The notes beneath the pieces were generated by a model. The model was not told where the DNA came from, searched no databases, and saw only the letters and a list, made by a program, of their open reading frames with translations. A DNA stretch of 64,000 nucleotides. Origin: Rhodoferax sp. (GTDB lineage Bacteria > Pseudomonadota > Gammaproteobacteria > Burkholderiales > Burkholderiaceae_C). How positions within the stretch are numbered: position 1 is the first letter of the stretch; every line of letters begins with the position of its first letter. Shown piece after piece: positions 46,442 to 55,194 of the stretch. The stretch lies in contig NZ_JAQTMS010000001.1 of NCBI RefSeq assembly GCF_028714215.1, positions 65,010-129,009 on the forward strand, in the 5' to 3' direction. Made by a program: the position numbers and the translations under genes.

Positions 46442-47512
46442 ATGGCAGCATCACTTCATATCGCGGGCATCCGCAAAATCTACGGCACCGGCGACAAGGC
46501 GGTGGAGGTGCTCAAGCGCATCGAGATCGAGGTCGCGCCGGGCGAATTTCTGATCCTGGTGGGGCCTTCCGGCTGCGGCAAGTCGACCCTGCTCAACATC
46601 ATCGCCGGCCTGGAACAGCCCAGCGAGGGAGAGCTGCGCATCGGCGGGAAGAACGTGGTCGGCGTGGCACCGGCGCAGCGCGACATCGCCATGGTGTTCC
46701 AGAGCTACGCCTTGTACCCCACCATGAGCGTGGCCGACAACATCGGCTTTGCCCTGGAGATGCGCAAGGTGCCCAAGGCGGCGCGCGTCAAGCGCATCGC
46801 CGAAGTGGCGGCCATGCTGCAAATCGAGCACTTGCTGGAGCGCCGTCCGGCGCAACTCTCGGGCGGCCAGCGGCAACGCGTGGCGATGGGTCGGGCCCTG
46901 GCGCGCGACCCGCAGTTGTTCCTGTTCGATGAGCCGCTCTCCAATCTGGACGCCAAGCTGCGCGTCGAAATGCGCTCCGAAATCAAGCGCCTGCACCAGC
47001 TCTCGGGCATCACCAGCGTCTACGTGACGCACGACCAGATCGAGGCCATGACGCTGGGGAGCAGGATTGCCGTCATGAAGGACGGCATCCTGCAACAGAT
47101 CGGCACGCCCGACGACATCTACAGCCGCCCGGCCAACACCTACGTGGCGGGCTTCATTGGCTCACCCACCATGAACCTGATCGCCGGCCGGATTGAGACG
47201 CCGGGTGCCCAGGGAGAATTTTCTTTTCAAGGCGGCTCTGTGTCCCTGCCTTGTCCGCCGGCCGGGGCCGTCACGCTGGGCCTGCGCCCCGAGCATGTGC
47301 ACCTCAGCGCCGACGCGCCCTGGCGCGGCCAGGTGGTACTGGTGGAGCCGACCGGCGCCGACACCTTCATCGTGGTCAAGACGGCCGCCGGCTTGATCAC
47401 CTCCCGCACCGCGCCGCATTGCCCGATCAAAGTCGGAGAGCACACCGGAATCGAGCTTGACGCGGCCCACGCCAACTGGTTTGACGCGCACAGTGGTCTG
47501 CGCATTGGCTGA
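46442..47512 (+). CDS. Sugar ABC transporter ATPase, operon 3
   Basis: 356-residue CUT1 ATPase: Walker [63 protein letters not shown] region LGLRPEHVHLS. Start at 46442 in the order permease-ATPase-GH3. Confidence 0.93.
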   Translation: MAASLHIAGIRKIYGTGDKAVEVLKRIEIEVAPGEFLILVGPSGCGKSTLLNIIAGLEQPSEGELRIGGKNVVGVAPAQRDIAMVFQSYALYPTMSVADNIGFALEMRKVPKAARVKRIAEVAAMLQIEHLLERRPAQLSGGQRQRVAMGRALARDPQLFLFDEPLSNLDAKLRVEMRSEIKRLHQLSGITSVYVTHDQIEAMTLGSRIAVMKDGILQQIGTPDDIYSRPANTYVAGFIGSPTMNLIAGRIETPGAQGEFSFQGGSVSLPCPPAGAVTLGLRPEHVHLSADAPWRGQVVLVEPTGADTFIVVKTAAGLITSRTAPHCPIKVGEHTGIELDAAHANWFDAHSGLRIG

Positions 47513-47518
47513 TTTTTT

Positions 47519-49771
47519 ATGAAACCATTTCCTATTTCAAACGCCCGCAGCGCAATTCTGCTGCTGGCACTGGCCAGCCCTCTGGCCAGTGCCGCAACGG
47601 CTCCCTCGGTCCCGGAACGAATCGAAACCCTGCTCCGGCAAATGACACTGGACGAGATGGTCGGCCAGCTCACCCAGTACTCGGGCAACTGGAACGCGAC
47701 CGGCCCGGTCATGTTCAAAGGCAATCTCAAGCAAGACATCCGGGATGGCCGCGTCGGCTCCATGCTGAATGTGCACGGCGCCAGCTCCACCCGGCAGTAC
47801 CAGGAAGTGGCCATGCAGTCGCGCCTGAAGATACCGATGCTGTTCGCGCAGGACGTGATCCACGGCTACAAGACCACTTTTCCGATCCCGCTGGCGGAAG
47901 CGGCCAGCTGGGATCTGGCGGCCATCGAACGCTCGGCGCGCATCGCCGCCACCGAGGCGGCGGCCAGCGGCCTGCACTGGACCTTTGCGCCCATGGTCGA
48001 CATTGCCCGCGACCCGCGCTGGGGCCGGGTCATGGAGGGCGCCGGCGAAGACACTTACCTGGGCTCCAAGATCGCCTTCGCGCGGGTCAAGGGCTTTCAG
48101 GGCCGACAGCTGGGCGACACCGACGCCGTGATGGCCACCGCCAAGCATTTCGCGGCCTATGGCGCGGCTGTCGGCGGGCGCGACTACAACTCGGTGGACA
48201 TGAGCGAGCGCATGCTGTGGGAGACCTACCTGCCGCCGTTCAAGGCGGCGCTGGACGCCGGTGCCGCCACCTTCATGAATTCCTTCAACGACCTGAACGG
48301 CATCCCGGCCTCGGGCAGCAAGTACCTGCAACGCGACATCCTGAAAGGCCAGTGGGGCTTCACCGGCATCGTCGTCTCCGACTGGGGTTCCATCGGCGAA
48401 ATGGTGGCGCACGGCTACGCCCGGGACAACCGGGGCGCGGCGCTGGCGGCGATCACGGCCGGCAGCGACATGGACATGGAAAGCAACGCCTACCGAGGCA
48501 ACCTGGCGCAACTGGTGGCCGACAACAAGGTGCCGCTGGCGCTGCTGGACGACGCCGTGCGCCGCGTGCTGCGCAAGAAGTTCGAGCTGGGACTGTTCGA
48601 CGACCCCTACCGTTTCAGCGATCCACAACGTGAACAGACCGCATTGAACAATCCCGTGCACCGTCAGGCGGCCCGCGACATGGCGACGAAAAGCATTGTG
48701 CTGCTGAAAAACAGCGCCAAGCTGCTGCCCTTGTCGAAAGACCTGAAGACCATCGCCTTCATCGGGCCGCTGGTGCAAGCCCACAAGGACAATCTGGGCG
48801 GCTGGGCCGTCACTCTGCCGGGGGTCGACTATTCGACTTTTGTGGTCTCGCAGTGGGACGGCCTGAAGAACCGGCTCGGCAGCGGCACGCGGCTGCTGTA
48901 CGCCAAAGGCAGCGAGATCGAGGGCGACGACAGGAGTGGCTTTGCCCAGGCGCTGGAGGTTGCGCGGCAGGCCGATCTGGTCATCGTCAGCGTCGGCGAG
49001 CGCTGGAACATGAGCGGCGAAGCCCGCAGCCGCGCCAGCCTGCGCCTGCCGGGCGTGCAGGAAGAGTTGGTGAAGGCGCTGCAAGCCAGCGGCAAGCCTC
49101 TGGTGGTCTTGCTCAATGCCGGCCGGCCCCTGGTGTTCAACTGGATCGCCGAGAACGTGCCAACCATTCTCTACACCTGGTGGCTGGGCAGCGAGGCCGG
49201 CAACGCGATTGCCGACGTGCTGACGGGCGACGTCAACCCCTCGGCCAAGCTGACCATCAGCTTTCCGCGCAGCGAGGGCCAGATCCCGATCTACTACAAC
49301 AGCTTCAACACCGGGCGCCCGGGGCCCTCGGGGGTGTCGAGCGGCTACGTCAGCGGCTACATCGACCTTGCCGGCACGCCGCAGTATCCGTTCGGCTTCG
49401 GCCTGAGCTATACCGAGTTCGCTTACAGCGACTTGAAAATCGACAAGTCGCAACTGCGCGGCAACGACAGGTTGAACGTCTCGTTCCAGCTCCGGAACAG
49501 CGGAAACTACGCCGGCGAGGAAGTGGTGCAACTGTATTTGCGCGACAAGACCGCCTCCGTGGTACGGCCGCTGCGAGAGCTCAAGGACTTTGCCAAAATT
49601 CGCCTGGAGCCGGGCCAGACGCGGACCGTGCAGTTTCAGATCGACCGGGAAAAACTGTCGTTCTACAACGCGCAGTTGCAGTGGGCCGCCGAGCCGGGCG
49701 ACTTTGAGTTGATGGTGGGCGCCTCGGCGGCGGACATTCGGTTGCGCACCAACTTCGAACTGACGCCATAG
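47519..49771 (+). CDS. GH3 beta-glucosidase, exported (BglX-like)
   Basis: 750-residue family GH3 enzyme of periplasmic BglX length. Signal peptide (AILLLALASPLASAA, about 12-26), then the TIM-barrel domain with KHFAAYGA and nucleophile Asp288 in GIVVSDWGS, an alpha/beta sandwich domain, and a C-terminal fibronectin-III-like domain (YAGEEVVQLYLRDKTASVVRP). It should release glucose from short beta-glucans in the periplasm. No strong ribosome site precedes the ATG; the leader is TTTTTT. Confidence 0.93.
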   Translation: MKPFPISNARSAILLLALASPLASAATAPSVPERIETLLRQMTLDEMVGQLTQYSGNWNATGPVMFKGNLKQDIRDGRVGSMLNVHGASSTRQYQEVAMQSRLKIPMLFAQDVIHGYKTTFPIPLAEAASWDLAAIERSARIAATEAAASGLHWTFAPMVDIARDPRWGRVMEGAGEDTYLGSKIAFARVKGFQGRQLGDTDAVMATAKHFAAYGAAVGGRDYNSVDMSERMLWETYLPPFKAALDAGAATFMNSFNDLNGIPASGSKYLQRDILKGQWGFTGIVVSDWGSIGEMVAHGYARDNRGAALAAITAGSDMDMESNAYRGNLAQLVADNKVPLALLDDAVRRVLRKKFELGLFDDPYRFSDPQREQTALNNPVHRQAARDMATKSIVLLKNSAKLLPLSKDLKTIAFIGPLVQAHKDNLGGWAVTLPGVDYSTFVVSQWDGLKNRLGSGTRLLYAKGSEIEGDDRSGFAQALEVARQADLVIVSVGERWNMSGEARSRASLRLPGVQEELVKALQASGKPLVVLLNAGRPLVFNWIAENVPTILYTWWLGSEAGNAIADVLTGDVNPSAKLTISFPRSEGQIPIYYNSFNTGRPGPSGVSSGYVSGYIDLAGTPQYPFGFGLSYTEFAYSDLKIDKSQLRGNDRLNVSFQLRNSGNYAGEEVVQLYLRDKTASVVRPLRELKDFAKIRLEPGQTRTVQFQIDREKLSFYNAQLQWAAEPGDFELMVGASAADIRLRTNFELTP

Positions 49772-49779
49772 GACCGCTT

Positions 49780-51132
49780 GTGCTGAAAAAGAATCTTCTC
49801 GGCTGCGCCGGCTTGGCGCTGCTCCTGTTGGCCGCCGGATGCGCCATGCCGCCCAGCAGCGGCTCGACCGTGGACGCTCCCGCTGCCAAGACACTTGCCG
49901 CGCCAGCAAACCCGCCCCCCTATTCCATGCTGCGCACTGAGGGTACACGCTGGGTCAAGGCCGACGGCAGCGCGATCGAACTCAAAGGCGTCAATCTTGG
50001 CAACTGGCTGATGCCCGAGTTCTGGATGATGGGCTATGGCGACAACGCCCCGGTCAACGACCAGTGCACGCTGGAAGCGGTGCTGGACCGGCGCTTTGGC
50101 TTGGCCCAGCGCGAGCGGCTGCTCAAGCTGTTTCGCGACCACTGGATGACCCAGCGCGATTGGGACCTGATCCCCCAATTCAAGCTGAATCTGGTGCGCC
50201 TGCCCTTCATCTGGAGCGTCATCGAAGACGAGAAAAATCCGCGCCATCTGCGCCCCGATGCCTGGCATTACCTGGATGACGCCGTCGCCCAGGCGCAGGC
50301 CCGCGGCCTGTACGTGGTGCTGGACCTGCACGGCGCCGTCGGCGCCCAGGGCACCGAGCACCACAGCGGCTGCGCCGGCCAGAACCGGTACTGGAGTACG
50401 CCGGAGTACCAGCGGCGCACCAGCTGGCTGTGGCAACAAATCGCCGCCCGCTACCGGGACAACCCGGTGGTCGCCGGCTACGGCCTGCTGAACGAACCCT
50501 GGGGCAGTACGCCCGAGCAATTGGCCGCCGTGGTGAAAGCGCTTTACAGCGCAGTGCGCGCGGTGGACCCGAAGCACATCATCATCCTGCCCGACCACCC
50601 CAAGGGCCTCGCGGCCTACGGCAAGCCCGGCGAGCAGGGCATGCATGATGTGGTCTTTGAAACCCACCCCTATCCCGGTTTTTTTGGCTGGGGCAAACCG
50701 GGCCTGGAGGTGCACCGCGACTGGCTTGAGTGCCGTCCCGACGGCGGCGGCCTGTGCCAATGGCAAGCCCGCATGGCGGCGCTGAACACGCCCCTGTACA
50801 TCGGCGAGTTCCAGCCCTGGGCCGAGCTGGAACCGGAGTTGAGCGGACAAATCACCCGTGCCAGTTTTGATGCCTACGCCAAGCGGGGTTGGGCCAGCAG
50901 CGCCTGGTCCTTCAAGAAGCTCAGCCGCACTGGCGGCAAGGCCCCGGTCAACTGGGGTCTGGTGACCAATGCCGCAGGGGCCGGCGTGCCAGAGCTCGAC
51001 TTCGAAAAAGCTTCGCTGGCGGAAATCGAGAACTTTTTCAAGTTGTTCGGCAGCGTCCCCTATGAGGTTAACGCCCCGGTGCTGAAGTGGATGAACAGCG
51101 CGAGCGCGCCGGAGCCGTTCAGGCAACCGTAA
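49780..51132 (+). CDS. GH5 family glucanase, lipoprotein
   Basis: 450 residues. Lipoprotein signal (LALLLLAAGC, lipobox Cys21), a low-complexity linker, and a GH5 catalytic domain: LKGVNLGNWLMPEFW, acid-base Glu239 in LLNEPWG, nucleophile Glu343 in YIGEFQPW. The pattern resembles exo/endo-beta-1,3-glucanases and related cellulases of GH5. Start GTG 49780, AGGA 6 nt upstream, 8 nt after the GH3 stop. Last gene of operon 3. Confidence 0.87.
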   Translation: MLKKNLLGCAGLALLLLAAGCAMPPSSGSTVDAPAAKTLAAPANPPPYSMLRTEGTRWVKADGSAIELKGVNLGNWLMPEFWMMGYGDNAPVNDQCTLEAVLDRRFGLAQRERLLKLFRDHWMTQRDWDLIPQFKLNLVRLPFIWSVIEDEKNPRHLRPDAWHYLDDAVAQAQARGLYVVLDLHGAVGAQGTEHHSGCAGQNRYWSTPEYQRRTSWLWQQIAARYRDNPVVAGYGLLNEPWGSTPEQLAAVVKALYSAVRAVDPKHIIILPDHPKGLAAYGKPGEQGMHDVVFETHPYPGFFGWGKPGLEVHRDWLECRPDGGGLCQWQARMAALNTPLYIGEFQPWAELEPELSGQITRASFDAYAKRGWASSAWSFKKLSRTGGKAPVNWGLVTNAAGAGVPELDFEKASLAEIENFFKLFGSVPYEVNAPVLKWMNSASAPEPFRQP

Positions 51133-51305
51133 ACGCATGCAGGCCTGGCGAACCGTCTGGCCTAGGGGCGTCCAGGACTGCGGCTGGCGCGCACTTTGGC
51201 GGTGTTCATGTCTTTCCAACAGCGGTTTGCCCCATTCGCCTGCAGTCACCACAGGGCGAATCTATTCTTGCGTCCGACTAACATCGGTCGTACCAAGGAG
51301 ATACC

Positions 51306-51878
51306 ATGAAACTCAAAGGATTGATTGCGGCGCCCGCCGTCGCCCTGCTCGTCACCGCCTTGGCGGCCGCGCCCGGCACCTTGCCTGAAGGTTGGCTGCG
51401 TACGGGTTCGGCTAGCGGCTGCCGCACAAGTACCGAAGCCGTCAAGGACGGCCCAACGCCCAAGGCATTTGTTATCGAGTGCCCCAAGCTCACCGAGGGC
51501 TTCGCCACCATCATGCAAGTCATTTCTGCGCAAGACTATGCGGGCAAGCGTGTCCGCCTGTCGGCCAAGGTGCAAGGAGACAGCATGCAGGAGTGGGGCG
51601 GCCTCTGGCTGCGCGGTGATGCAGGAAAAGACGGGAACCGGGTCTTCGACAACATGCAAACACGGCCACTCAAGGGTAGCTTTGGCTGGCGCGAAGCCGA
51701 AGTAGTGCTGGATATTCCGTCGGATGTGGATGCCTTGAACTTCGGTTTTCTCCTGTACGGCGAAGGCACGCTGCGGACAACACAATTTCGACTTGAGGTA
51801 GTCCCCGACACTGTGCCCGTAACCGCTGGGCCAAAGTCTGTTCGCCCGACCCGGCCGATAAATCTGTCACCGCAGTAA
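51306..51878 (+). CDS. Secreted jelly-roll-like protein of unknown role
   Basis: 190 residues with a signal peptide (GLIAAPAVALLVTALAAAPG, about 5-24) and strong AAGGAG upstream of ATG. The body (YAGKRVRLSAKVQG, WGGLWLRGD, FDNMQTRPLKGSFGW, AEVVLDIP, LNFGFLLYGEGTL) looks like the beta-jelly-roll module often found fused to bacterial regulators and exported enzymes, here free-standing. Two Cys residues (in SGCRTS and ECPK) might form a disulfide. It is followed at 5 nt by a histidine kinase gene, which suggests a sensing accessory. Function is not known. Confidence 0.7.
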   Translation: MKLKGLIAAPAVALLVTALAAAPGTLPEGWLRTGSASGCRTSTEAVKDGPTPKAFVIECPKLTEGFATIMQVISAQDYAGKRVRLSAKVQGDSMQEWGGLWLRGDAGKDGNRVFDNMQTRPLKGSFGWREAEVVLDIPSDVDALNFGFLLYGEGTLRTTQFRLEVVPDTVPVTAGPKSVRPTRPINLSPQ

Positions 51879-51883
51879 TCAAC

Positions 51884-52930
51884 ATGAATATCCCCAGGAT
51901 GCGGACCCACGCTGTCGACGCCCTGCGTGACGAGTTCATGTGGCGTGGGCACTGGCTCGTCATGCTGGCGGGTGTGCTGGCTTTTGCGGCAACCCAACCC
52001 GCGGCCCACACCCACCCCGCATGGGGTCTGGCTCTGGGCCTGTGGTTGGGTTACTGCCTGGCCTATGCACTGACGACTGGGTTCGTCCAGCTATTCAAGC
52101 CGCAGCGCTGGCTTCTCGCACTAAGCCTGTTGACCCTGTGCGTGGCAGTTGGTGCGGCCACGGGTTGGTGGCTGGAACTGTCGCTACGCTCTGACATTTT
52201 GACGGTCAGCGCGCAGCACGCCCATGCCGGACTGCATCTGACCTTTTGCGCGGTGCTGCTGGTCACGCCCGTGGCACAAGCGGCAATGCGTCAACGCGCC
52301 ATGCAAAAAGTGGAGGCCGAGCGGGCGCGCGTGCAGGCGGAGTTGCAGATGTTGCAGGCACAAATAGAACCACACTTTCTGTTCAATACTTTGGCCACAC
52401 TGCGCAGCCTGGTGCGTCAACAATCTGTCGACGCACTGCCGTTGCTGGACCGCATCAGCGGATTTATGGAGGCCGTGTTGCCGCAGGTGCGGCAAACGCA
52501 ATCCACCCTGGGGCGTGAGCTGCACATCGTGGAGCAGTACCTGGGCATACTTTCCATGCGCCTGGGTTCGCGCCTGAGTTACCGCATTGAGGTCGATGAA
52601 GCGCTGCACGACTTACCCCTTCCACCGTTGCTGCTGCAACCTCTGGTGGAAAACGCCATCGTGCACGGCATAGAACCGTGCGAAGCCGGTGGCAACATCA
52701 CGCTGCAAGCCCGCAGCCAGGGGGAACGGCTTTCGCTCATCGTTTGCAACACGGGTGAACCCCTCCATTCGGCTCCGGCGGAAAAAGGGCACGGCGTGGC
52801 GCTGCAGAACCTGCGGGATCGCCTGCGCTTACTGTACGGGGATCAGGCCAGTTTTTCACTGCACGCCGGTGTTCACTGCACAGAAGCCGTGCTGCTGCTC
52901 CCACTGCCTTTGGAATCAAAACCCGCATGA
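51884..52930 (+). CDS. LytS/YehU-type sensor histidine kinase
   Basis: 348 residues. About four membrane segments in the first 135 residues (WLVMLAGVLAFAATQ; LALGLWLGYCLAYALTTGF; LLALSLLTLCVAVGAA; HLTFCAVLLVTPVAQAAM), a short coiled coil, then the His_kinase domain with phospho-acceptor His164 in QIEPHFLFNTLATL and an ATPase domain (PLVENAIVHGIEP, about 254-266). Overlaps the response-regulator gene by 4 nt. Confidence 0.92.
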   Translation: MNIPRMRTHAVDALRDEFMWRGHWLVMLAGVLAFAATQPAAHTHPAWGLALGLWLGYCLAYALTTGFVQLFKPQRWLLALSLLTLCVAVGAATGWWLELSLRSDILTVSAQHAHAGLHLTFCAVLLVTPVAQAAMRQRAMQKVEAERARVQAELQMLQAQIEPHFLFNTLATLRSLVRQQSVDALPLLDRISGFMEAVLPQVRQTQSTLGRELHIVEQYLGILSMRLGSRLSYRIEVDEALHDLPLPPLLLQPLVENAIVHGIEPCEAGGNITLQARSQGERLSLIVCNTGEPLHSAPAEKGHGVALQNLRDRLRLLYGDQASFSLHAGVHCTEAVLLLPLPLESKPA

Positions 52931-53631
52931 ACACTGCCCTGCTGGCCGATGACGAGCCCTTGTTGCTGGACGAATTGCGCGCGCTGCTGCAAGAGGCTTG
53001 GCCCGCACTGGAGATCGTGGCCTGTGCCGAAAACGGCGCGCAGGCCCGGCGCTTGATCGACGAGCTCAAACCGGACATCGTGTTCCTGGACATCCGCATG
53101 CCTGGCATGACCGGACTGGAATTGGCACGCTTGGTACCACCGGGCACGCAACTGGTGTTTGTCACGGCCCATGCCGAATACGCCTTGGATGCCTTTGAAC
53201 ACGCGGCGGTGGACTACCTGCGAAAACCCGTCACACCCGCACGTCTGGCTGTCACAGTGCAGCGACTGCAGCAACGTCTGTGCGCGCTGTCCGGCACCAA
53301 CAAGCCACTGCGGTTCGTCCAAGCGTGGATAGGCCACAGCATGCGTGTCGTCGAGGTTGAGCACATCGCTGCCCTGCGCTCCGAACTGCGCTATACCCGC
53401 GCGCTGAGTTTCGACGGCGACAGCCTTCTTCTGCGCACACCGCTGAGCGAGTTGCTCAGGCAACTTGATTCAGATCTGTTTTGGCAAGTGCACCGTGGCT
53501 GTGTCATCAACGCCCGCGCCATTGAACGCATCGAGCGTCGCGAAGATGGGGAACTGATGGTGCATGTGCACGGTCAATCTGCCGCCCTGCCCGTCAGCCG
53601 CACGCATCGGGGGCGATTTCGCGGCATGTGA
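52927..53631 (+). CDS. LytTR-type response regulator
   Basis: 234 residues: receiver domain with acidic pair Asp8/Asp9, phospho-acceptor Asp55 (FLDIRMPG), Thr80 and Lys100 (LRKP), then a LytTR DNA-binding domain from about 128 (VVEVEHIAALRSELRYT; WQVHRGCVINARAIERIER). Partner of the kinase encoded just before. Target genes are not visible. Confidence 0.93.
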   Translation: MNTALLADDEPLLLDELRALLQEAWPALEIVACAENGAQARRLIDELKPDIVFLDIRMPGMTGLELARLVPPGTQLVFVTAHAEYALDAFEHAAVDYLRKPVTPARLAVTVQRLQQRLCALSGTNKPLRFVQAWIGHSMRVVEVEHIAALRSELRYTRALSFDGDSLLLRTPLSELLRQLDSDLFWQVHRGCVINARAIERIERREDGELMVHVHGQSAALPVSRTHRGRFRGM

Positions 53632-53651
53632 GCTCGCCGGCAAGCTGTTGA

Positions 53652-54584
53652 TCAGCGCAAGCGCACTTCCACGGCAAGAGGGAAATGATCCGAGGGGTAA
53701 AGCCCATCGTACAAGTCGGTGATGACCCGGTGCGACTGCACCGTCTGCCCGGAGCTGACAAAGACGTAGTCGATCTTGTTGCCGGGCTGCAGATCCTTGC
53801 CAAAGCCGTTGAAGGTGATGCCACCGCCCTGGGCCGGCGTTTGCGACGCGACGGCGGCGTCCTGCAAGACGGCGGTCAGCGTCCGGTAGCCGGCAAAGTC
53901 CGGCCTGGCATTCAAATCGCCGGTCAGGATCAGCGGTAGTTGGTCGCCCAGCGAGCGCACCGTTTGCGTTATCAACCGGGCGCTTTGATCCCGCGCCTGC
54001 TCGCCGACATGGTCAAAATGGGTGTTCAAAAAATACAGTTCCCGGGCGCTGTCACGCGCTTTGAGCTTGAGCAGCGTCAGCGTGCGATTGAGCATGGCGT
54101 CCCAACCCCTGGAGACTTGTTCCGGGGTGGCGGACAGCCACAAGGTTTTTTGCGACTCAATCGAATAGGCCGAGCGCCGCACCAGCACGGCGTTCATTTC
54201 GCCCTGTTCCTTGCCATCGTCGCGACCGACGCCGACCCAGTCGAACTGGCCCAGCAGGGCCACCAGGTCCTTGACCTGAAACAGCTCGGCCTCCTGCAAG
54301 CCGATCAAATCGGCTTGCGACTTCCGGATCACCTGGGCCACCAGAAACTTGCGCCGCTGCCAGTGGTTGACGTCGTCCTTACGTTCGCAGGAGCCGCAGC
54401 GAATGTTGTAGCTCATGACGCGAAGCGGCGTCCGCGCCGCTGCTTGCGCGGTCTGCGCGAAGGCGCCCGGACCGAGTAGCAACAAGCCAGCCAGTGCCAG
54501 GGTGAGGCCGCAAAGACGGGTCAATGCTTGTCGGCGCAAGGGGAGCCGGCGTGACCGCGACAAGACATCAATGATGGTGCCCAT
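53652..54584 (-). CDS. Exported endonuclease/exonuclease/phosphatase-family protein
   Basis: About 310 residues. Signal peptide LCGLTLALAGLLLLGPGAFA, then an EEP fold: RVMSYNIRCG (Asn), LIGLQEAELFQ (metal Glu), FLNTHFDHVG, LTGDLNARPD (GDxN), and C-terminal YPSDHFPLAVEV (SDHxP). Likely a periplasmic phosphodiesterase or nuclease; the substrate is unclear. The start is uncertain (54584, 54599 or TTG 54611), and all options overlap the slyD end by 17-44 nt. Confidence 0.85.
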   Translation of the reverse strand: MGTIIDVLSRSRRLPLRRQALTRLCGLTLALAGLLLLGPGAFAQTAQAAARTPLRVMSYNIRCGSCERKDDVNHWQRRKFLVAQVIRKSQADLIGLQEAELFQVKDLVALLGQFDWVGVGRDDGKEQGEMNAVLVRRSAYSIESQKTLWLSATPEQVSRGWDAMLNRTLTLLKLKARDSARELYFLNTHFDHVGEQARDQSARLITQTVRSLGDQLPLILTGDLNARPDFAGYRTLTAVLQDAAVASQTPAQGGGITFNGFGKDLQPGNKIDYVFVSSGQTVQSHRVITDLYDGLYPSDHFPLAVEVRLR

Positions 54585-55044
54585 GGGCACCGTGCACATG
54601 ACCGTGCGCAATCTCTTCTTCGGTGGCGGCGCGCACCGCGGAGACGGTCAGGGCAAAACGCAAGCTCTTGCCGGCCATCGGGTGGTTGCCATCCAGCATG
54701 ACCGTGTCGCCCTTGATTTTCAGCACATTGAACATCCGCGGCTGCCCATCCGCAGCCAGGCTCTGGAGTTGTCCGCCGACCTTGACGCCGGGCGGGAACT
54801 GGGTTTTCGGGATGGTTTGCAGCAGGCTCTCGTCGCGTTCGCCAAAAGCGTCTTGCGGCGCCAGCAGCAAGGTGGTCTGGTAACCGGGCAGTTGCCCGTC
54901 CAGCGCCGCCTCCACCTTGGGGAATATGGCGTCATAACCCCCGTGCAGGTAAACCATGGGCTCGCGCCCCGGGTCCAGCAGTTTGCCGGCCGCATCGGTC
55001 AGCTTGTAGCGCAAGGTGACGGCGGTGTTCTTTTCGATTTTCAT
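54568..55044 (-). CDS. slyD: SlyD-type FKBP peptidyl-prolyl isomerase
   Basis: 158 residues: FKBP domain (VTLRYKLTDAAGKLLDPG; FGERDESLLQTIP) with the inserted flap region (GDTVMLDGNHPMAGKSL) and a His-rich metal-binding tail (HGHVHGAHGHHH). Cytoplasmic folding helper and nickel-binding protein. The EEP gene starts within its 3' end. Divergent from the MFS gene. Confidence 0.92.
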   Translation of the reverse strand: MKIEKNTAVTLRYKLTDAAGKLLDPGREPMVYLHGGYDAIFPKVEAALDGQLPGYQTTLLLAPQDAFGERDESLLQTIPKTQFPPGVKVGGQLQSLAADGQPRMFNVLKIKGDTVMLDGNHPMAGKSLRFALTVSAVRAATEEEIAHGHVHGAHGHHH

Positions 55045-55194
55045 AGGTGTGTGGGGGTCGGAAACCTGATTCTCTGTGTGCCATTTTCGCGCACTCCCGG
55101 GCCAGCCGCTGCGGGTACGTAAAATCAACCCCAATCTCGCGTCCGAGCGGCACCTGTCGCTCCTCATTCCATAGCAACCTGGACCTGATTTGGC

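Noticed and set aside
47537..49948. 803-codon open frame on the minus strand
   Set aside because: Antisense shadow of the GH3 gene, with biased composition and no motifs.
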